Below, piece by piece: positions 9,110 through 19,174 of a stretch of DNA of 64,000 nucleotides (its first letter is position 1; each line of letters opens with the position of its first letter). Location of the stretch: the NCBI GenBank assembly GCA_024363285.1, contig AP024710.1, positions 558,001-622,000 on the forward strand. The letters are read 5' to 3'. Source of the DNA: Leptolinea sp. HRD-7. Lineage in GTDB: Bacteria > Chloroflexota > Anaerolineae > Anaerolineales > Anaerolineaceae. The notes below the pieces were generated by a model. That model was not told where the DNA came from and searched no databases. It saw only the letters and a list, made by a program, of their open reading frames with translations. The position numbers were made by a program, and so were the translations under genes.

Positions 9110-11211
9110 TGCCTAACCTTGATCTGCGCACAATACTGGTCACATATATTTGCGGCAACCTGGTTTGCGGAATCGTGCTTACCTACCTGTGGTGGCAAAA
9201 CCGCCGGCACTATCACGGTTTGGAGTTCTGGGCTCTTAGCTTTTTAAGTAATTTCGTTGGAATTGGTCTGTTATCAGGCCGGGGGGTTATACCCGATTTC
9301 TTTTCCATGCTGTTGGGCGGTTTTTTCCTGATAGCAGGAACATATCTGTTATACAAGGGGCTGGCTGTTTTTCTGTTCGGGATCAATAGAACTCCTCTTC
9401 ATATTTATGCCCTGATGGTTCTATACCTGTTCCTGCAGTTTTTTTTCATCTATGTTTCACCAAACTTCGGGATACGAAATATATTATTCTCAACCATGCT
9501 GGTTTTCTTCTCAGCTCAGCTGGGATGGTTGTTGTACTTCCAGGCAGATTCAGCGACAAGGAAAATCACCGGGTTTGTCTGCAGTGTTACCACTATTTTT
9601 GGTGTATTGGCCATTATTCGCATAATTCTGAATCTATTAATCTACCCCGGGGCGAATCCACAGCAATCTGCTTCGTATGAAGCCTATTTGTATCTTGCCT
9701 TTCAGTTGATGTATGTCGTTTTGACCATCTCTCTATTTATGCTGGTCAACCGGCGATTAATGATCGACCTGGAAGCTGACATCATCAAACGTGAAGAAAC
9801 GGAAACGGAGCTTGACCTCAGCCGGGATAAATTTGCCAAAGCGTTTCAAGCCAGTCCAACCGCTATTTTGATCACGCGAATATCGGATGGAATGATCATT
9901 GATGTCAATGATGGTTTCACAAAAATCATGGGGTTTTCGCGTGACGAAGTACTAAACAAGACAACAAAGGAAATCAATGTTTGGGTAAATCCTGATGACA
10001 GGAATAAGCTTGTTCAAGAAATGCGTGAAAAATCGCATGTCAAGAATTTTCATTTTGATTTCCGGGTTAGATCAGGGTCCATCATCCACGGCGAGATGTC
10101 TTCTGAATACATTCGTTTGGGGGATGAAGATTGTATGTTATCCGCGGTTCAAGATATTACTGAACGCAAGCGTATGGAAGATATACTCCATCTGCGCCTG
10201 AAATTGTGGGAATATTCGCTCACTCATTCGGCTCTTGAAGTGATGCAGATGGCTCTTGATGAGATTGAAACCTTAACCGGCAGCCAGATATCGTTTTATC
10301 ATCTGGTAGATGAAGATACAAATTCACTGTCTCTGCAGGCATGGTCAAAGAAAACATTGACCGATTATTGCCGCGCTGAAGGCACAGGGATGCATTATTC
10401 CATCGATCAGGCCGGTGTTTGGGTTGATTGTATCCGCGAGCGCAAGATCATTATTCATAATGATTACACCGCGCTGCCCGATAAACACGGGCTGCCCGAA
10501 GGTCACGCTCAGGTGATTCGCGAGCTCCTGGTTCCTATCTTCCAGCAGGAACAGATCGTCTCAATTCTGGGTGTGGGAAACAAACCGACCGATTATGACC
10601 AGAGAGATGCCGACATGGTGGAATACATCGCCAGTCTGGTGTGGTCTATTGTGGCGAAAAAACGGGCCGATGAACAGATCCAGCAATTAAATGAAAAACT
10701 GGCGGCACTGGCTCTGGTAGATGAGTTGACCCAGCTTCCCAATCGAAGAGCATTCTTCCTGCGTGGTGCGGAGGAGATCAGCCGCAGTAAGCGTTACGGA
10801 TTACCCTTATCCATGTTAATGCTGGATATTGACCGCTTCAAGACGATTAATGATACGTACGGACACGCCCGGGGAGATATGGCGTTGCAGTGCATTGCCC
10901 GGGTGCTGCGGGATCAGGTGCGTGAAGTTGACCTGCCCGGCCGGCTGGGCGGCGAAGAATTTGGCATTCTGCTGCCCAACACCAGATTGGAAGAAGCTCT
11001 GGTCATTGCTGAACGGATCCGAAAATCCATAGAAGCATTGCAATGCAAACAGGATACAGAAGTCTGCATTACAATGACAGCCAGCCTCGGTGTGGCTGAT
11101 TACAACCGTGATATGCAGGGGCTCGATGACCTCTTCAACCGGGCCGATACCGCCATGTATAAAGCCAAAAATAACGGACGCAACCGGGTGGAAATTTTCA
11201 AAGAAGACTAA
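9109..11211 (+). CDS. 7-TM PAS-GAF-GGDEF diguanylate cyclase
   Basis: The 700-aa membrane protein has seven hydrophobic helices (about 8-220), a PAS domain (about 240-355, SPTAILITRISDGMIIDVND), a GAF domain (about 370-520) and a C-terminal GGDEF domain. The active-site loop is GGEEF at 614-618, a functional variant, and an RxxD inhibitory site (REVD, 605-608) lies exactly five residues before it. It should make cyclic-di-GMP from two GTP with product feedback inhibition. The TM array is MASE-like and probably senses an envelope or ligand signal. It is convergent with the LuxR/MalT regulator four bases away. Confidence 0.93.
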   Translation: MPNLDLRTILVTYICGNLVCGIVLTYLWWQNRRHYHGLEFWALSFLSNFVGIGLLSGRGVIPDFFSMLLGGFFLIAGTYLLYKGLAVFLFGINRTPLHIYALMVLYLFLQFFFIYVSPNFGIRNILFSTMLVFFSAQLGWLLYFQADSATRKITGFVCSVTTIFGVLAIIRIILNLLIYPGANPQQSASYEAYLYLAFQLMYVVLTISLFMLVNRRLMIDLEADIIKREETETELDLSRDKFAKAFQASPTAILITRISDGMIIDVNDGFTKIMGFSRDEVLNKTTKEINVWVNPDDRNKLVQEMREKSHVKNFHFDFRVRSGSIIHGEMSSEYIRLGDEDCMLSAVQDITERKRMEDILHLRLKLWEYSLTHSALEVMQMALDEIETLTGSQISFYHLVDEDTNSLSLQAWSKKTLTDYCRAEGTGMHYSIDQAGVWVDCIRERKIIIHNDYTALPDKHGLPEGHAQVIRELLVPIFQQEQIVSILGVGNKPTDYDQRDADMVEYIASLVWSIVAKKRADEQIQQLNEKLAALALVDELTQLPNRRAFFLRGAEEISRSKRYGLPLSMLMLDIDRFKTINDTYGHARGDMALQCIARVLRDQVREVDLPGRLGGEEFGILLPNTRLEEALVIAERIRKSIEALQCKQDTEVCITMTASLGVADYNRDMQGLDDLFNRADTAMYKAKNNGRNRVEIFKED

Positions 11212-11215
11212 ACTG

Positions 11216-13969
11216 TCAGCTTATCAGGTTATTCTTTTTTCCATATAACACAGCGGTTGACCGGTTCTTTGCCCCCAATTTACTCATAATTGCGCTGACA
11301 TGTTTCTTGACCGTATTGAGTGAAAGCACCAAACCTTCGGCGATTTCCTGATTGGATTTACCTTCTGCCATCCAACGAAGTACCTCAAGCTCTCGAAATG
11401 TCAATGCGTCCATCGGATGAGATTCTTGTGGATTTTCGTGAAAAACTCTCGACCGGGCAGACAGGATGGACTGGATAAATTCTTTTTCACTCAACGGAAC
11501 ATCCAGAGAACCGCGCATCTCAATTAGAGAGATTACCGCCTCTCCTTCATCAAGGAACGGACAAATAGCACCTTCTGGACTGGCAAGATCGAGTGAATTA
11601 TGAATACATTCCACCGCTAGCTGGTTCTCATGCCGGCCCGCATACGCCTGTGCCTGTATCAATAATCCTTCAATCAACAGACTGTTTTGACCCATTTCAC
11701 GCGCGACTGGAAGAACTGGTCTCAGAATGCGATCAACGTTTTCTAACGCCCCGGGTTTGTTTTCACGAATACCAAGAACGAGGAATAGCCGTGCCAGTGT
11801 AACAAGCGCTTCCACCCGGAAGAAGGGAGGGTTATTCTCGTAAAACTGATCCAGGTTTCGTAAACACTCCATGTCCAATCCTGTGGCTTCCGCCCATCGG
11901 ATGCCTTCATCCAGATTCCCCTGAAGAATATTAATTCGCGCGTTGCTGATATCCAGCATCCATTCATCAAGCAGTGGATGACTTTCATTGAGAGTGACTT
12001 CTTTCGCGCGTTGCAGCATCTTTTTCGCCCTGGTATGATCGCCTGCTGACATATAGGTATTGGCCAGCCAGATCAATCCGTCAAGAACAACAGCCGGCAT
12101 CCAATCTATCACCTGGTTGATGCCGTCGTCCAGTTCTTTTATCGCCCGGGAAATCTGATATCGCTGGTGATAAACCTCGCCCAGTCCCATCCTTGCCACA
12201 CCGATCAATGGCGAGTGTGGTCCCATTACCTCACGGATCATCGCATCACCCTGCAAAAACAGGTTTTCGGCCCAGGTTAGTTTCCCCTGCATGATATAAG
12301 TTTCGCCCAGCATACGCATTCCCAACAGGGCAATAAATTGATTATCTGTACGGCGCGCAAAATTGACTGCTTCTTCGAGCATGGAAACCGCGGCCGTCAG
12401 GTTGCCGGCCATCATTACAGGAAACGATTGATTTATCTTAAGCAGACCATACAGGTAACTATACTCATCACGCAGATAACCCATGGCCTGTTCGCTGTAA
12501 TAGGTTGTATCGCTGGCATTATCTGTCATACCGGCCAGAAATGCCCGAGCGGCCATTAATTCACCCTTTATATCCGGATCAGGGTTTAGATCCAGCAAGG
12601 ATTCAGCCCTGTCAAGATACTTACGTATGGTTACAGTATCCAGCCTGCCAAAAGCCACCCAGGCGGAAGCCAGACACAAACGCGGACGTGACAGGATCAT
12701 CTCGTCCGGCAGCCATTTTAACCACTGCCCCAGTTTTCCTAATTCACCGCGAGATTCCAATTCTTTCGACTGTTTTTCAATAATGAGAGCTGTAAGGTGC
12801 TCATCACCGGCCAACATGGCATGGTGACAGGCCTGTTCGATCAGCCCGTGTGTTTCTAACCATTCAGCCGCATTCTGGTGCAGAGTTTTCGTCAGGTCAT
12901 GATTCACCCGCGCGCGTTGGTTTTCAAGAAAATCTGAGAAGAGTGCGTGATACCGGTACCAGCGATGGTTGCCATCCAATGCCTGAGTGAATAAATTAGC
13001 ATGCTCCAGAGCTTCCAAACATTCGGCTCCAGTTTTATATGGTGGAAAGGGAGCCACAAGCGCGTCACACAGAGGACCGGTAAGCTCATCCAGTATGGAT
13101 GTCTTGATCAGGAAATCCTGCATTTGTTCCGGTAACCGTGATAGCACTTCTTCAGCCAGATAATCAAATATAAAATGCCGGCCGGCAGAAGATACTTCTT
13201 CCAGAATATTCTCATCACCACCGCGCATAGAGATGGCTGCCAGCTGCAAGGCGGCCACCCAGCCTTCCGTTTGCCGGGCTAATTGACGGCAGGCGGCATC
13301 TGAAAGAGGTATATCCATAACATGATAGAAGAAGTTATTGATCTCTTCCTGGTCGAAACTCAGGTCACCCATTCTGAGTTCCAGGATCTGCCCTCTGGCC
13401 CGCAATCGGGCCAGGGGTAATGGCGGTTCTGTGCGAGAGGCAATAACAACGTGCATCTTTCGGGGAAGATGTTCCAGAAGATGGGCAGTCATCGATTGCA
13501 CTTCTTTTGATGTTATTTCATGGAAATCATCGATGATCAAAGCAAAAGGTAGATCAAGGGCGGTGAGTTCATTGATCAACAGATGCATGCTGTTTTCCGG
13601 ATTTGCCGCCCCGGGAATGTTAATCGCTGCCCGGGTAGTCCGTCCGGCATCTGGATGGATGCTTTGTAAAGCCAGGATAAGATAGTTCAGGAATAATGCG
13701 GGGGCATTTTCTTCCGTGGATAACGCCAGCCAGACCACCGGGTTTTGGGCGCGATTCATCCAGTCGACCAGCAAGGTTGTCTTCCCATATCCGGCAGGCG
13801 CGCACACCAGTGTCACCGGCACTGAGAAAACGCCGTCAAGTTTGGTCAAAAGCCTCTCCCGCTCGATCCGTCTGGTTCGGATCTGCGGAGGGACGATCTT
13901 TACATGGAGCAGCGGTTCTTGAATATCCATTCTTTTTTGTCGCCCTTGTATGGATGAATCTAACGTCAT
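11216..13969 (-). CDS. LuxR-family MalT-like (LAL) ATP-dependent regulator
   Basis: The 917-aa protein has an N-terminal STAND-type ATPase with Walker A APAGYGKTTL (about 56-65) and Walker B FALIIDDFHE, a winged region, a long TPR-like helical array (about 400-840) and a C-terminal LuxR helix-turn-helix (LTFRELEVLRWMAEGKSNQE, then SLNTVKKHVSAIMSKLGAKN). MalT-type proteins assemble on binding an inducer and ATP, then activate transcription. It is divergent from the ABC export operon at 14083, a plausible target. The start could instead be the in-frame ATG at 13930. Ligand unknown. Confidence 0.92.
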   Translation of the reverse strand: MTLDSSIQGRQKRMDIQEPLLHVKIVPPQIRTRRIERERLLTKLDGVFSVPVTLVCAPAGYGKTTLLVDWMNRAQNPVVWLALSTEENAPALFLNYLILALQSIHPDAGRTTRAAINIPGAANPENSMHLLINELTALDLPFALIIDDFHEITSKEVQSMTAHLLEHLPRKMHVVIASRTEPPLPLARLRARGQILELRMGDLSFDQEEINNFFYHVMDIPLSDAACRQLARQTEGWVAALQLAAISMRGGDENILEEVSSAGRHFIFDYLAEEVLSRLPEQMQDFLIKTSILDELTGPLCDALVAPFPPYKTGAECLEALEHANLFTQALDGNHRWYRYHALFSDFLENQRARVNHDLTKTLHQNAAEWLETHGLIEQACHHAMLAGDEHLTALIIEKQSKELESRGELGKLGQWLKWLPDEMILSRPRLCLASAWVAFGRLDTVTIRKYLDRAESLLDLNPDPDIKGELMAARAFLAGMTDNASDTTYYSEQAMGYLRDEYSYLYGLLKINQSFPVMMAGNLTAAVSMLEEAVNFARRTDNQFIALLGMRMLGETYIMQGKLTWAENLFLQGDAMIREVMGPHSPLIGVARMGLGEVYHQRYQISRAIKELDDGINQVIDWMPAVVLDGLIWLANTYMSAGDHTRAKKMLQRAKEVTLNESHPLLDEWMLDISNARINILQGNLDEGIRWAEATGLDMECLRNLDQFYENNPPFFRVEALVTLARLFLVLGIRENKPGALENVDRILRPVLPVAREMGQNSLLIEGLLIQAQAYAGRHENQLAVECIHNSLDLASPEGAICPFLDEGEAVISLIEMRGSLDVPLSEKEFIQSILSARSRVFHENPQESHPMDALTFRELEVLRWMAEGKSNQEIAEGLVLSLNTVKKHVSAIMSKLGAKNRSTAVLYGKKNNLIS

Positions 13970-14082
13970 TCTAACATACGCGCATAAATAGAACTTTTAT
14001 CACTCTTAAGTATCCTGACTCATACCCCTTCACGGCTTAAGCTAAAGAATAATACACGCATTCAGAACAGAGAGGAAATATC

Positions 14083-14826
14083 ATGTTTAACAGTAACAGA
14101 AACAATACCCTCCAGCCTTCCACTGTTCCCGACGCGCTGATCGACATTCATCAGGTGACAAAAACGTATGAAACCAGCGGCGGACCGTGCCGGGCGTTAA
14201 AGTCCATTGACCTGCATGTCAGGGAAGGTGAGTTTGTTGCCGTCGTCGGAAAATCGGGCAGCGGTAAAAGCACTCTGATCAACATGATCACCGGAATTGA
14301 CCGGCCTTCCACAGGGGAGATGTGGGTGGTCAACGCGCCGATCCATGCTTACAACGAGAACCAGCTGGCGATCTGGCGCGGCAAATCGGTGGGGGTTGTT
14401 TTCCAGTTCTTCCAGTTGTTACCCACCCTGACCGTGCTGGAAAATGTGATGCTGCCCATGGACCTGAGCGGTTGTTATCACAACGGTGACCGTGAACGCA
14501 ACGCCCTCCAGCGCCTGGCCGCGGTGGATATCGCTGAGCAAGCCCATAAACTGCCAGCCAACCTGTCCGGCGGGCAGCAGCAGCGTGTGGCCATCGCCCG
14601 CGCGCTGGCCAATGATCCGCCCCTGATCGTAGCCGATGAACCCACCGGCAACCTGGATTCAAACACCGCGCTGGCTGTGGTATCGCTTTTTGAAGAACTG
14701 GCCCGGCGCGGAAAAACCGTGCTCATGGTGACCCACGACCCCGACCTGGCACAGCGCGCCAACCGGCTTGTGCGTATTGCCGACGGTCAGATCGTGGAGG
14801 ATTCAGCGAAACGGGGGCGCAAATGA
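14083..14826 (+). CDS. ABC transporter ATPase, MacB/LolD type
   Basis: The 247-aa ATPase carries Walker [12 protein letters not shown], the Q-loop, signature [15 protein letters not shown] and Walker [14 protein letters not shown]. The EPTGNLDS ending and its size place it in the MacB/LolD/FtsE clade, whose members drive mechanotransmission by FtsX-type permeases rather than substrate channels. It has GAGG before its ATG, and its stop overlaps the permease start by four bases. It is the first gene of a three-gene operon, divergent from a MalT-like regulator. Confidence 0.95.
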   Translation: MFNSNRNNTLQPSTVPDALIDIHQVTKTYETSGGPCRALKSIDLHVREGEFVAVVGKSGSGKSTLINMITGIDRPSTGEMWVVNAPIHAYNENQLAIWRGKSVGVVFQFFQLLPTLTVLENVMLPMDLSGCYHNGDRERNALQRLAAVDIAEQAHKLPANLSGGQQQRVAIARALANDPPLIVADEPTGNLDSNTALAVVSLFEELARRGKTVLMVTHDPDLAQRANRLVRIADGQIVEDSAKRGRK

Positions 14827-17222
14827 TCGGCATCCGCTGGAGAAAAGTGCTGCGCGACCTGTGGCTGAATCGGGCGCGCACCATCCTGATCGTTTTGACA
14901 ATCGCCGTCAGCGTTTTCGCGGTGGGAACGATCGTTGCCAGCCAGGTGATCCTGCAGGAACAACTGCCGGGACAGTACGCGAAGATCGACCCGCCGCACC
15001 TGTTGTTCACCACCAGCGAATTTGAACCCGGACTGGTTGACAGCATTGAATCGATCGATGGCGTAGCCGCCGTGGAAGCCCGCCGGAACATCCAGGTTCG
15101 CATGAAAACAAACCCGAATGAACAAAGCTGGCGCGATCTGTATCTGTTCGGCATTGAAGATTTTGACGAACAAAAAGTGAACAGGGTATGGCATACCTCC
15201 GGTGGATGGCCGCCCCCGAAAGAAACTTTGCTTATGGAACGCGGTTCGATGACCTACCTGAACCTGCGAGAAGGGCAGAGCATCATCATCAAAACCAGCG
15301 GTGGAAAAGAACGCCGGTTGACCATCAGCGGTGTGGCGCATGACCTGTATCACATGCCGGCGATCATTGAAGGCACCGTCTACGCGTTCGTCACGGATGA
15401 CACCCTGCGGTGGCTGGGTGAAGAGGCCCTGTACAACGAACTGCATGTGCGCCTGAAGGGCGATATCCGCAACGCGGATTACATGCGAATGATGACCGAA
15501 AAGATCACCGACCGTATTGAAGGTGAAGACCTGCTGGTTTACACCACGTTCCGCCCGGCAGCCGGCAGCTACCCATTGGATTACATTGCCAACACTGTTC
15601 TGCTGCTGCTTACCATGCTGGGTGTGCTTATCCTGCTTCTGGGTGTGTTCCTGATCATCAACTCGATCTCCGCGCTGGTTGCCCAGCAGACCCGGCAGAT
15701 CGGTGTGATCAAAGCCGTAGGAGGAAGAACTGGTCAGATCTCCGGCATTTACCTGGGTATGGTGACCATTCTCGGGCTGATCGGCACGTTACTGGCCATT
15801 CCCTTCACCATTACGGCAACACGGGAATTTGTCCGCTTCCTGGGAGACCAGTTCAACTATGTAATCAACCCGGAACAATTCCCGTACTGGGTGATACTGG
15901 TTCAGGTAGCGGCGGGTATTTTGATCCCGGTGCTGGCCGCGTTGGTTCCGGTTCTAAACGGCGCGAAGCAGCCCCCGGCTCAGGCATTGAGCGAATATGG
16001 AAAGAACCAGGTCTGGTCCGGGATGTTGACAATTGACCGCATCCTGCGCCGGATCAAAGGGTTGAGTCGCACGGTGATCTTTGCCATCCGCAATCCTTTC
16101 CGAAAGCACAGCCGGTTGGTGCTTTCGCTGATCATGCTCTCGATCGCCGGCGGAAGCTTTATCACCGTTATCAACCTGCGGGCTTCTCTGACGTTGACCG
16201 TGGACCGAATGCTGGATTTCTGGAGCTATGACTACTGGCTTGACCTGAACAAACCCACACTGGTAGACCGGCTTCCGGTTGTCGCGTCAAAAGTGCCGGG
16301 GGTTTCACAGGTGGAAGGCTGGGGCTTTGAGATGTCCCGCCGTGTGCGCCCGGATGGGAGTGAAAGCAACCCGTTATTCCTGTTCGGGGTTCCGGCCGAT
16401 ACCACCATGCTGCGTCCCAATGTGATCAAAGGGCGCTGGCTATTACCCGATGATGCCAACGCGGTGGTGGTGGGTATGGGTTTGTTGGATGTGGAACCGG
16501 ATCTCGCTGTGGGCAAACCCATTACGGTCAAGATCAATGGGGACGAGCGCACCCTGACGGTGGTCGGTGTAATTGAAATGCTGGGTAATCAGACCGTAGG
16601 GTACCTGGCGTATATGCCCTACAACACATATTCCACCTATTCCAACCAGGAAAACCGCGCCGATATGGCGATCGTCAAGACGACCGCTTCCACACTTGAT
16701 GAGAAAAAAGCCATCGGAACCGCACTGGAAAATGCCTTTGAAGATGCCGGAATCAGTGTGAGATCGGTCGTCATGACAGAAGATGAACGCATGGAGATTA
16801 ACTCTTCGTTCGGCATCATCGTGGTTCTGCTGCTATTCATGGTGTTGTTGCTGTCGTTTGTCGGCGGTCTGGGTTTGACCGGGACGATGAGCCTGAATGT
16901 GATCGACCGCAGCCGCGAGATCGGCGTGATCCGCGCGTTCGGCGGGTCTGACCAGGCGGTGACCCGTATAGTGGTGATCGAAGGTGTGGTCATCGGAGTG
17001 ATCAGCTGGTTCTTCAGCCTCATCCTTGCCCTGCCGCTAACCTGGTTGTTCTGCGACATGATCGGCCACTCTTTCTTGAACATGGGCCTGGCGTACCGCT
17101 ATTCCTTCTGGGGGGCGCTGCTCTGGCTGGTGCTGGTGATTGTACTGGCCGTTCTCTCGAGTTCACTTCCCGCCCGTTCCGCTTCACGGTTGACGGTTCG
17201 CGAAGTCCTTTCCTATGAATAA
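14823..17222 (+). CDS. FtsX/MacB-like ABC transporter permease
   Basis: The 799-aa protein has a duplicated layout: an N-terminal TM helix ([15 protein letters not shown]), a MacB-type extracytoplasmic domain, a first FtsX core (about 255-385, [20 protein letters not shown]), then another TM helix ([20 protein letters not shown]), a second outer domain and a second FtsX core (about 670-795). One polypeptide may thus supply both permease halves. With its ATPase and the downstream lipoprotein adaptor it should form a tripartite-like exporter or envelope machine. It overlaps the ATPase by ATGA. Substrate unknown. Confidence 0.93.
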   Translation: MIGIRWRKVLRDLWLNRARTILIVLTIAVSVFAVGTIVASQVILQEQLPGQYAKIDPPHLLFTTSEFEPGLVDSIESIDGVAAVEARRNIQVRMKTNPNEQSWRDLYLFGIEDFDEQKVNRVWHTSGGWPPPKETLLMERGSMTYLNLREGQSIIIKTSGGKERRLTISGVAHDLYHMPAIIEGTVYAFVTDDTLRWLGEEALYNELHVRLKGDIRNADYMRMMTEKITDRIEGEDLLVYTTFRPAAGSYPLDYIANTVLLLLTMLGVLILLLGVFLIINSISALVAQQTRQIGVIKAVGGRTGQISGIYLGMVTILGLIGTLLAIPFTITATREFVRFLGDQFNYVINPEQFPYWVILVQVAAGILIPVLAALVPVLNGAKQPPAQALSEYGKNQVWSGMLTIDRILRRIKGLSRTVIFAIRNPFRKHSRLVLSLIMLSIAGGSFITVINLRASLTLTVDRMLDFWSYDYWLDLNKPTLVDRLPVVASKVPGVSQVEGWGFEMSRRVRPDGSESNPLFLFGVPADTTMLRPNVIKGRWLLPDDANAVVVGMGLLDVEPDLAVGKPITVKINGDERTLTVVGVIEMLGNQTVGYLAYMPYNTYSTYSNQENRADMAIVKTTASTLDEKKAIGTALENAFEDAGISVRSVVMTEDERMEINSSFGIIVVLLLFMVLLLSFVGGLGLTGTMSLNVIDRSREIGVIRAFGGSDQAVTRIVVIEGVVIGVISWFFSLILALPLTWLFCDMIGHSFLNMGLAYRYSFWGALLWLVLVIVLAVLSSSLPARSASRLTVREVLSYE

Positions 17223-17250
17223 AAACAAACACTTAAGTGAGGATAAAAAA

Positions 17251-18432
17251 ATGAAAAAGAAACTGATCACCCTGATTATTGTTTTGTGTGCCTCGAGCCT
17301 GATCGCCGGATGCGGCACCCTGCCCGGCTCTTCGGCGGCCACCCCCACGGCGAATGTCATTCTGCCCGAAAACACGTATAAAGACCCTTCCGTAGCCGAA
17401 GGACGCCTGGTTCCGGTAAACAAGCTGGAGCTGGCTTTCGTCAGCGGAGGCCGTGTTAAAGAGGTGACAGCCAGAGAGGGCGACATGGTTCAGACCGGCC
17501 AGGTGCTGGCTGTTCTTGAGGGGGAGGAACAACTGAAAGCCCAGGATGCAACGGCTCAGGTTGAACTGGTAGAAGCGGAAAACGCACAGAAGACATTGAA
17601 AGAAAATGCCCTGGTCAACATGACCCGAGCGTCCATCGCGGTGGAAGATGCCCGCAAAGAACTTGACCGACTGGCGCATTCATGGAATAAAAACAACTCG
17701 AAAAAGGTCTCCGCGTTTGATACAGCTTTGACCGACTATATTGAAGCGGACGATGACGTCACCGATGCTCAGAGAAAACTGGACGACCTCTCTGACCAGG
17801 CCAAAGATTCACCGGCGCGCGTTCAGGCACAGGAACGGTTGAACCGCGAGTTAACCCGCCGGCAGAAGGCGTACGCGTCTCTCCTCGCGGAATATGAAAA
17901 GCCGAAAGAAGGCGGTTTGGATGAGAAACGCACCCGCCTGGTGGAAGCGATTGCCAGGTTTGAAAATGCCCTCTATTACCAGAATAAACTGGTCAACGGT
18001 ATTGACCCCGATCAACAGGCTCTGATTGACGCGCATATCCAGAACGCATCGACGGTTAAAGCGTCGGCGGGCAAGTCGATCGAAGATCTGAAACTGAAAG
18101 CCCCATGGGCGGGCACGCTTTCCAACTGGGACGTGCGTGCCGGGCAGGTTGTGTACGCCGGGGGTATCATCGGCGCGCTATCCGACACCTCATCGTGGAT
18201 GGTGGAAACCACCGACCTCTCGGAAGATGATGTGGTGAAAATGAAACCAGGGCAGACGGTCAACATGACCATCAACGCCCTGCCCGGAAAGACCTTCACC
18301 GGCCGCGTGGAATCGATCCACGCGAAGGGTGAGAAGATCCAGGGTGATATGACCTATGTGGCGCATATCGCGGTGGATCAGAACGACCCGAACTTCTACT
18401 GGAACATGACCGTCAAAATTCTGGGTGAGTGA
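17251..18432 (+). CDS. HlyD/MacA-type membrane fusion lipoprotein
   Basis: Starting at 17251, the protein (393 aa) has a lipoprotein signal peptide with lipobox LIAGC (cysteine 21). It then shows a lipoyl-like half (RVKEVTAREGDMVQTGQVLA), a long coiled-coil hairpin rich in A, E, R and K (about 90-250), the returning lipoyl half (LKAPWAGTLSNWDVRAGQVV) and a beta-barrel ending. It would couple the MacB-like pair to export. An in-frame ATG at 17215 overlaps the permease stop, but 17251 puts the signal peptide at the very N-terminus and has GAGG upstream. A terminator follows, closing the operon. Confidence 0.92.
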   Translation: MKKKLITLIIVLCASSLIAGCGTLPGSSAATPTANVILPENTYKDPSVAEGRLVPVNKLELAFVSGGRVKEVTAREGDMVQTGQVLAVLEGEEQLKAQDATAQVELVEAENAQKTLKENALVNMTRASIAVEDARKELDRLAHSWNKNNSKKVSAFDTALTDYIEADDDVTDAQRKLDDLSDQAKDSPARVQAQERLNRELTRRQKAYASLLAEYEKPKEGGLDEKRTRLVEAIARFENALYYQNKLVNGIDPDQQALIDAHIQNASTVKASAGKSIEDLKLKAPWAGTLSNWDVRAGQVVYAGGIIGALSDTSSWMVETTDLSEDDVVKMKPGQTVNMTINALPGKTFTGRVESIHAKGEKIQGDMTYVAHIAVDQNDPNFYWNMTVKILGE

Positions 18433-18449
18433 CCCTTCATTCTCTCCTC

Positions 18450-18478
18450 AACTGCCAGCCTCGCGGCTGGCAGTTTTG
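18450..18478 (+). terminator. Intrinsic terminator of ABC export operon
   Basis: An 11-bp stem AACTGCCAGCC / GGCTGGCAGTT with loop TCGC (18450-18475), then TTG, lies just after the fusion-protein gene. Confidence 0.85.
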
Positions 18479-18589
18479 CGTAAACCCGTCACAGGAAATT
18501 TAAGAAAACCGCCGGATACCGGCAGGCTGGTCAATGTTAAAATCCCGCCAGAGCGATGATTATCTTGTGCCAGGGGATTGACCATAACC

Positions 18590-19087
18590 ATGCCTGATTA
18601 TGACCTGCAGCGTACCATTGACGATCTGCTTCTGCAGGCGGTGGAATTCGGCCGGCGCGATTACGGCGTTGACCTGGATTTCTCGCCTTACAGCCTGCAA
18701 GACCTGTATAAACTGCTCAACCGGGCGCACGTATTGACCAACCTGCCGACTTTCGAAGGGCGGGTGCCCGAGCGTACGATCAACGTGTGGGGCGCCTACC
18801 TGGGCGAGACGCTGCGCCGGCAGTACAGCGGAACCTGGCGTGAGAACCCGGCGGCCAATGTGTTCCGCCGTTATTCGGTAAGCACGTCGGTGGGCAACTT
18901 CTTCCCGATGGAGCAGGTGTACCTGCGCGTGGTGCCGGGCATCACCAACCCGCAGCAGCTTCGCGCGCCTAAAGAGCCGCCCACCCGGCGTATCAGTTCT
19001 AAACCGGACCCGGCCGTTATCGCGGCGGGCGTGGCCGCGATTGTGACGGTTTTGGTTGGCATTTTTGTGATTTTTCACGTGATTTAA
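18590..19087 (+). CDS. Short WGAYLGE-domain membrane protein, paralogue of 8047 gene
   Basis: Not a named family to my knowledge. The 165-aa protein has an N-terminal soluble domain with TINVWGAYLGETLRRQYSGT, very close to LWGAYLGETQRRNKGGVW in the 8047-9009 product, a proline-rich linker (KEPPTRRISSKPDP) and a C-terminal membrane anchor (VIAAGVAAIVTVLVGIFVIF). It lacks the outer domain of the longer paralogue, so the shared cytoplasmic module is probably the functional core. AGGGG precedes the start at long spacing; TTG at 18578 is an alternative. A strong hairpin follows. Confidence 0.72.
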   Translation: MPDYDLQRTIDDLLLQAVEFGRRDYGVDLDFSPYSLQDLYKLLNRAHVLTNLPTFEGRVPERTINVWGAYLGETLRRQYSGTWRENPAANVFRRYSVSTSVGNFFPMEQVYLRVVPGITNPQQLRAPKEPPTRRISSKPDPAVIAAGVAAIVTVLVGIFVIFHVI

Positions 19088-19120
19088 ATACGCGTTCCGG
19101 GCGCGGACTGGGTACAATTA

Positions 19121-19158
19121 ACGGGTCAATCCATTCACTGGATTGACCCGTATCTTTT
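19121..19158 (+). terminator. Hairpin terminator after WGAYLGE-domain gene
   Basis: A perfect 13-bp stem (ACGGGTCAATCCA / TGGATTGACCCGT, loop TTCAC; 19121-19151) is followed by a T-rich stretch. It lies only 24 bp before the hydrolase start and may also shape that leader. Confidence 0.75.
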
Positions 19159-19174
19159 CTTCAGGAAACCTCCC

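Noticed and set aside
14787..15446. A 219-codon minus-strand open frame
   Set aside because: Antisense to the MacB-like ATPase/permease junction; composition is that of a shadow frame.
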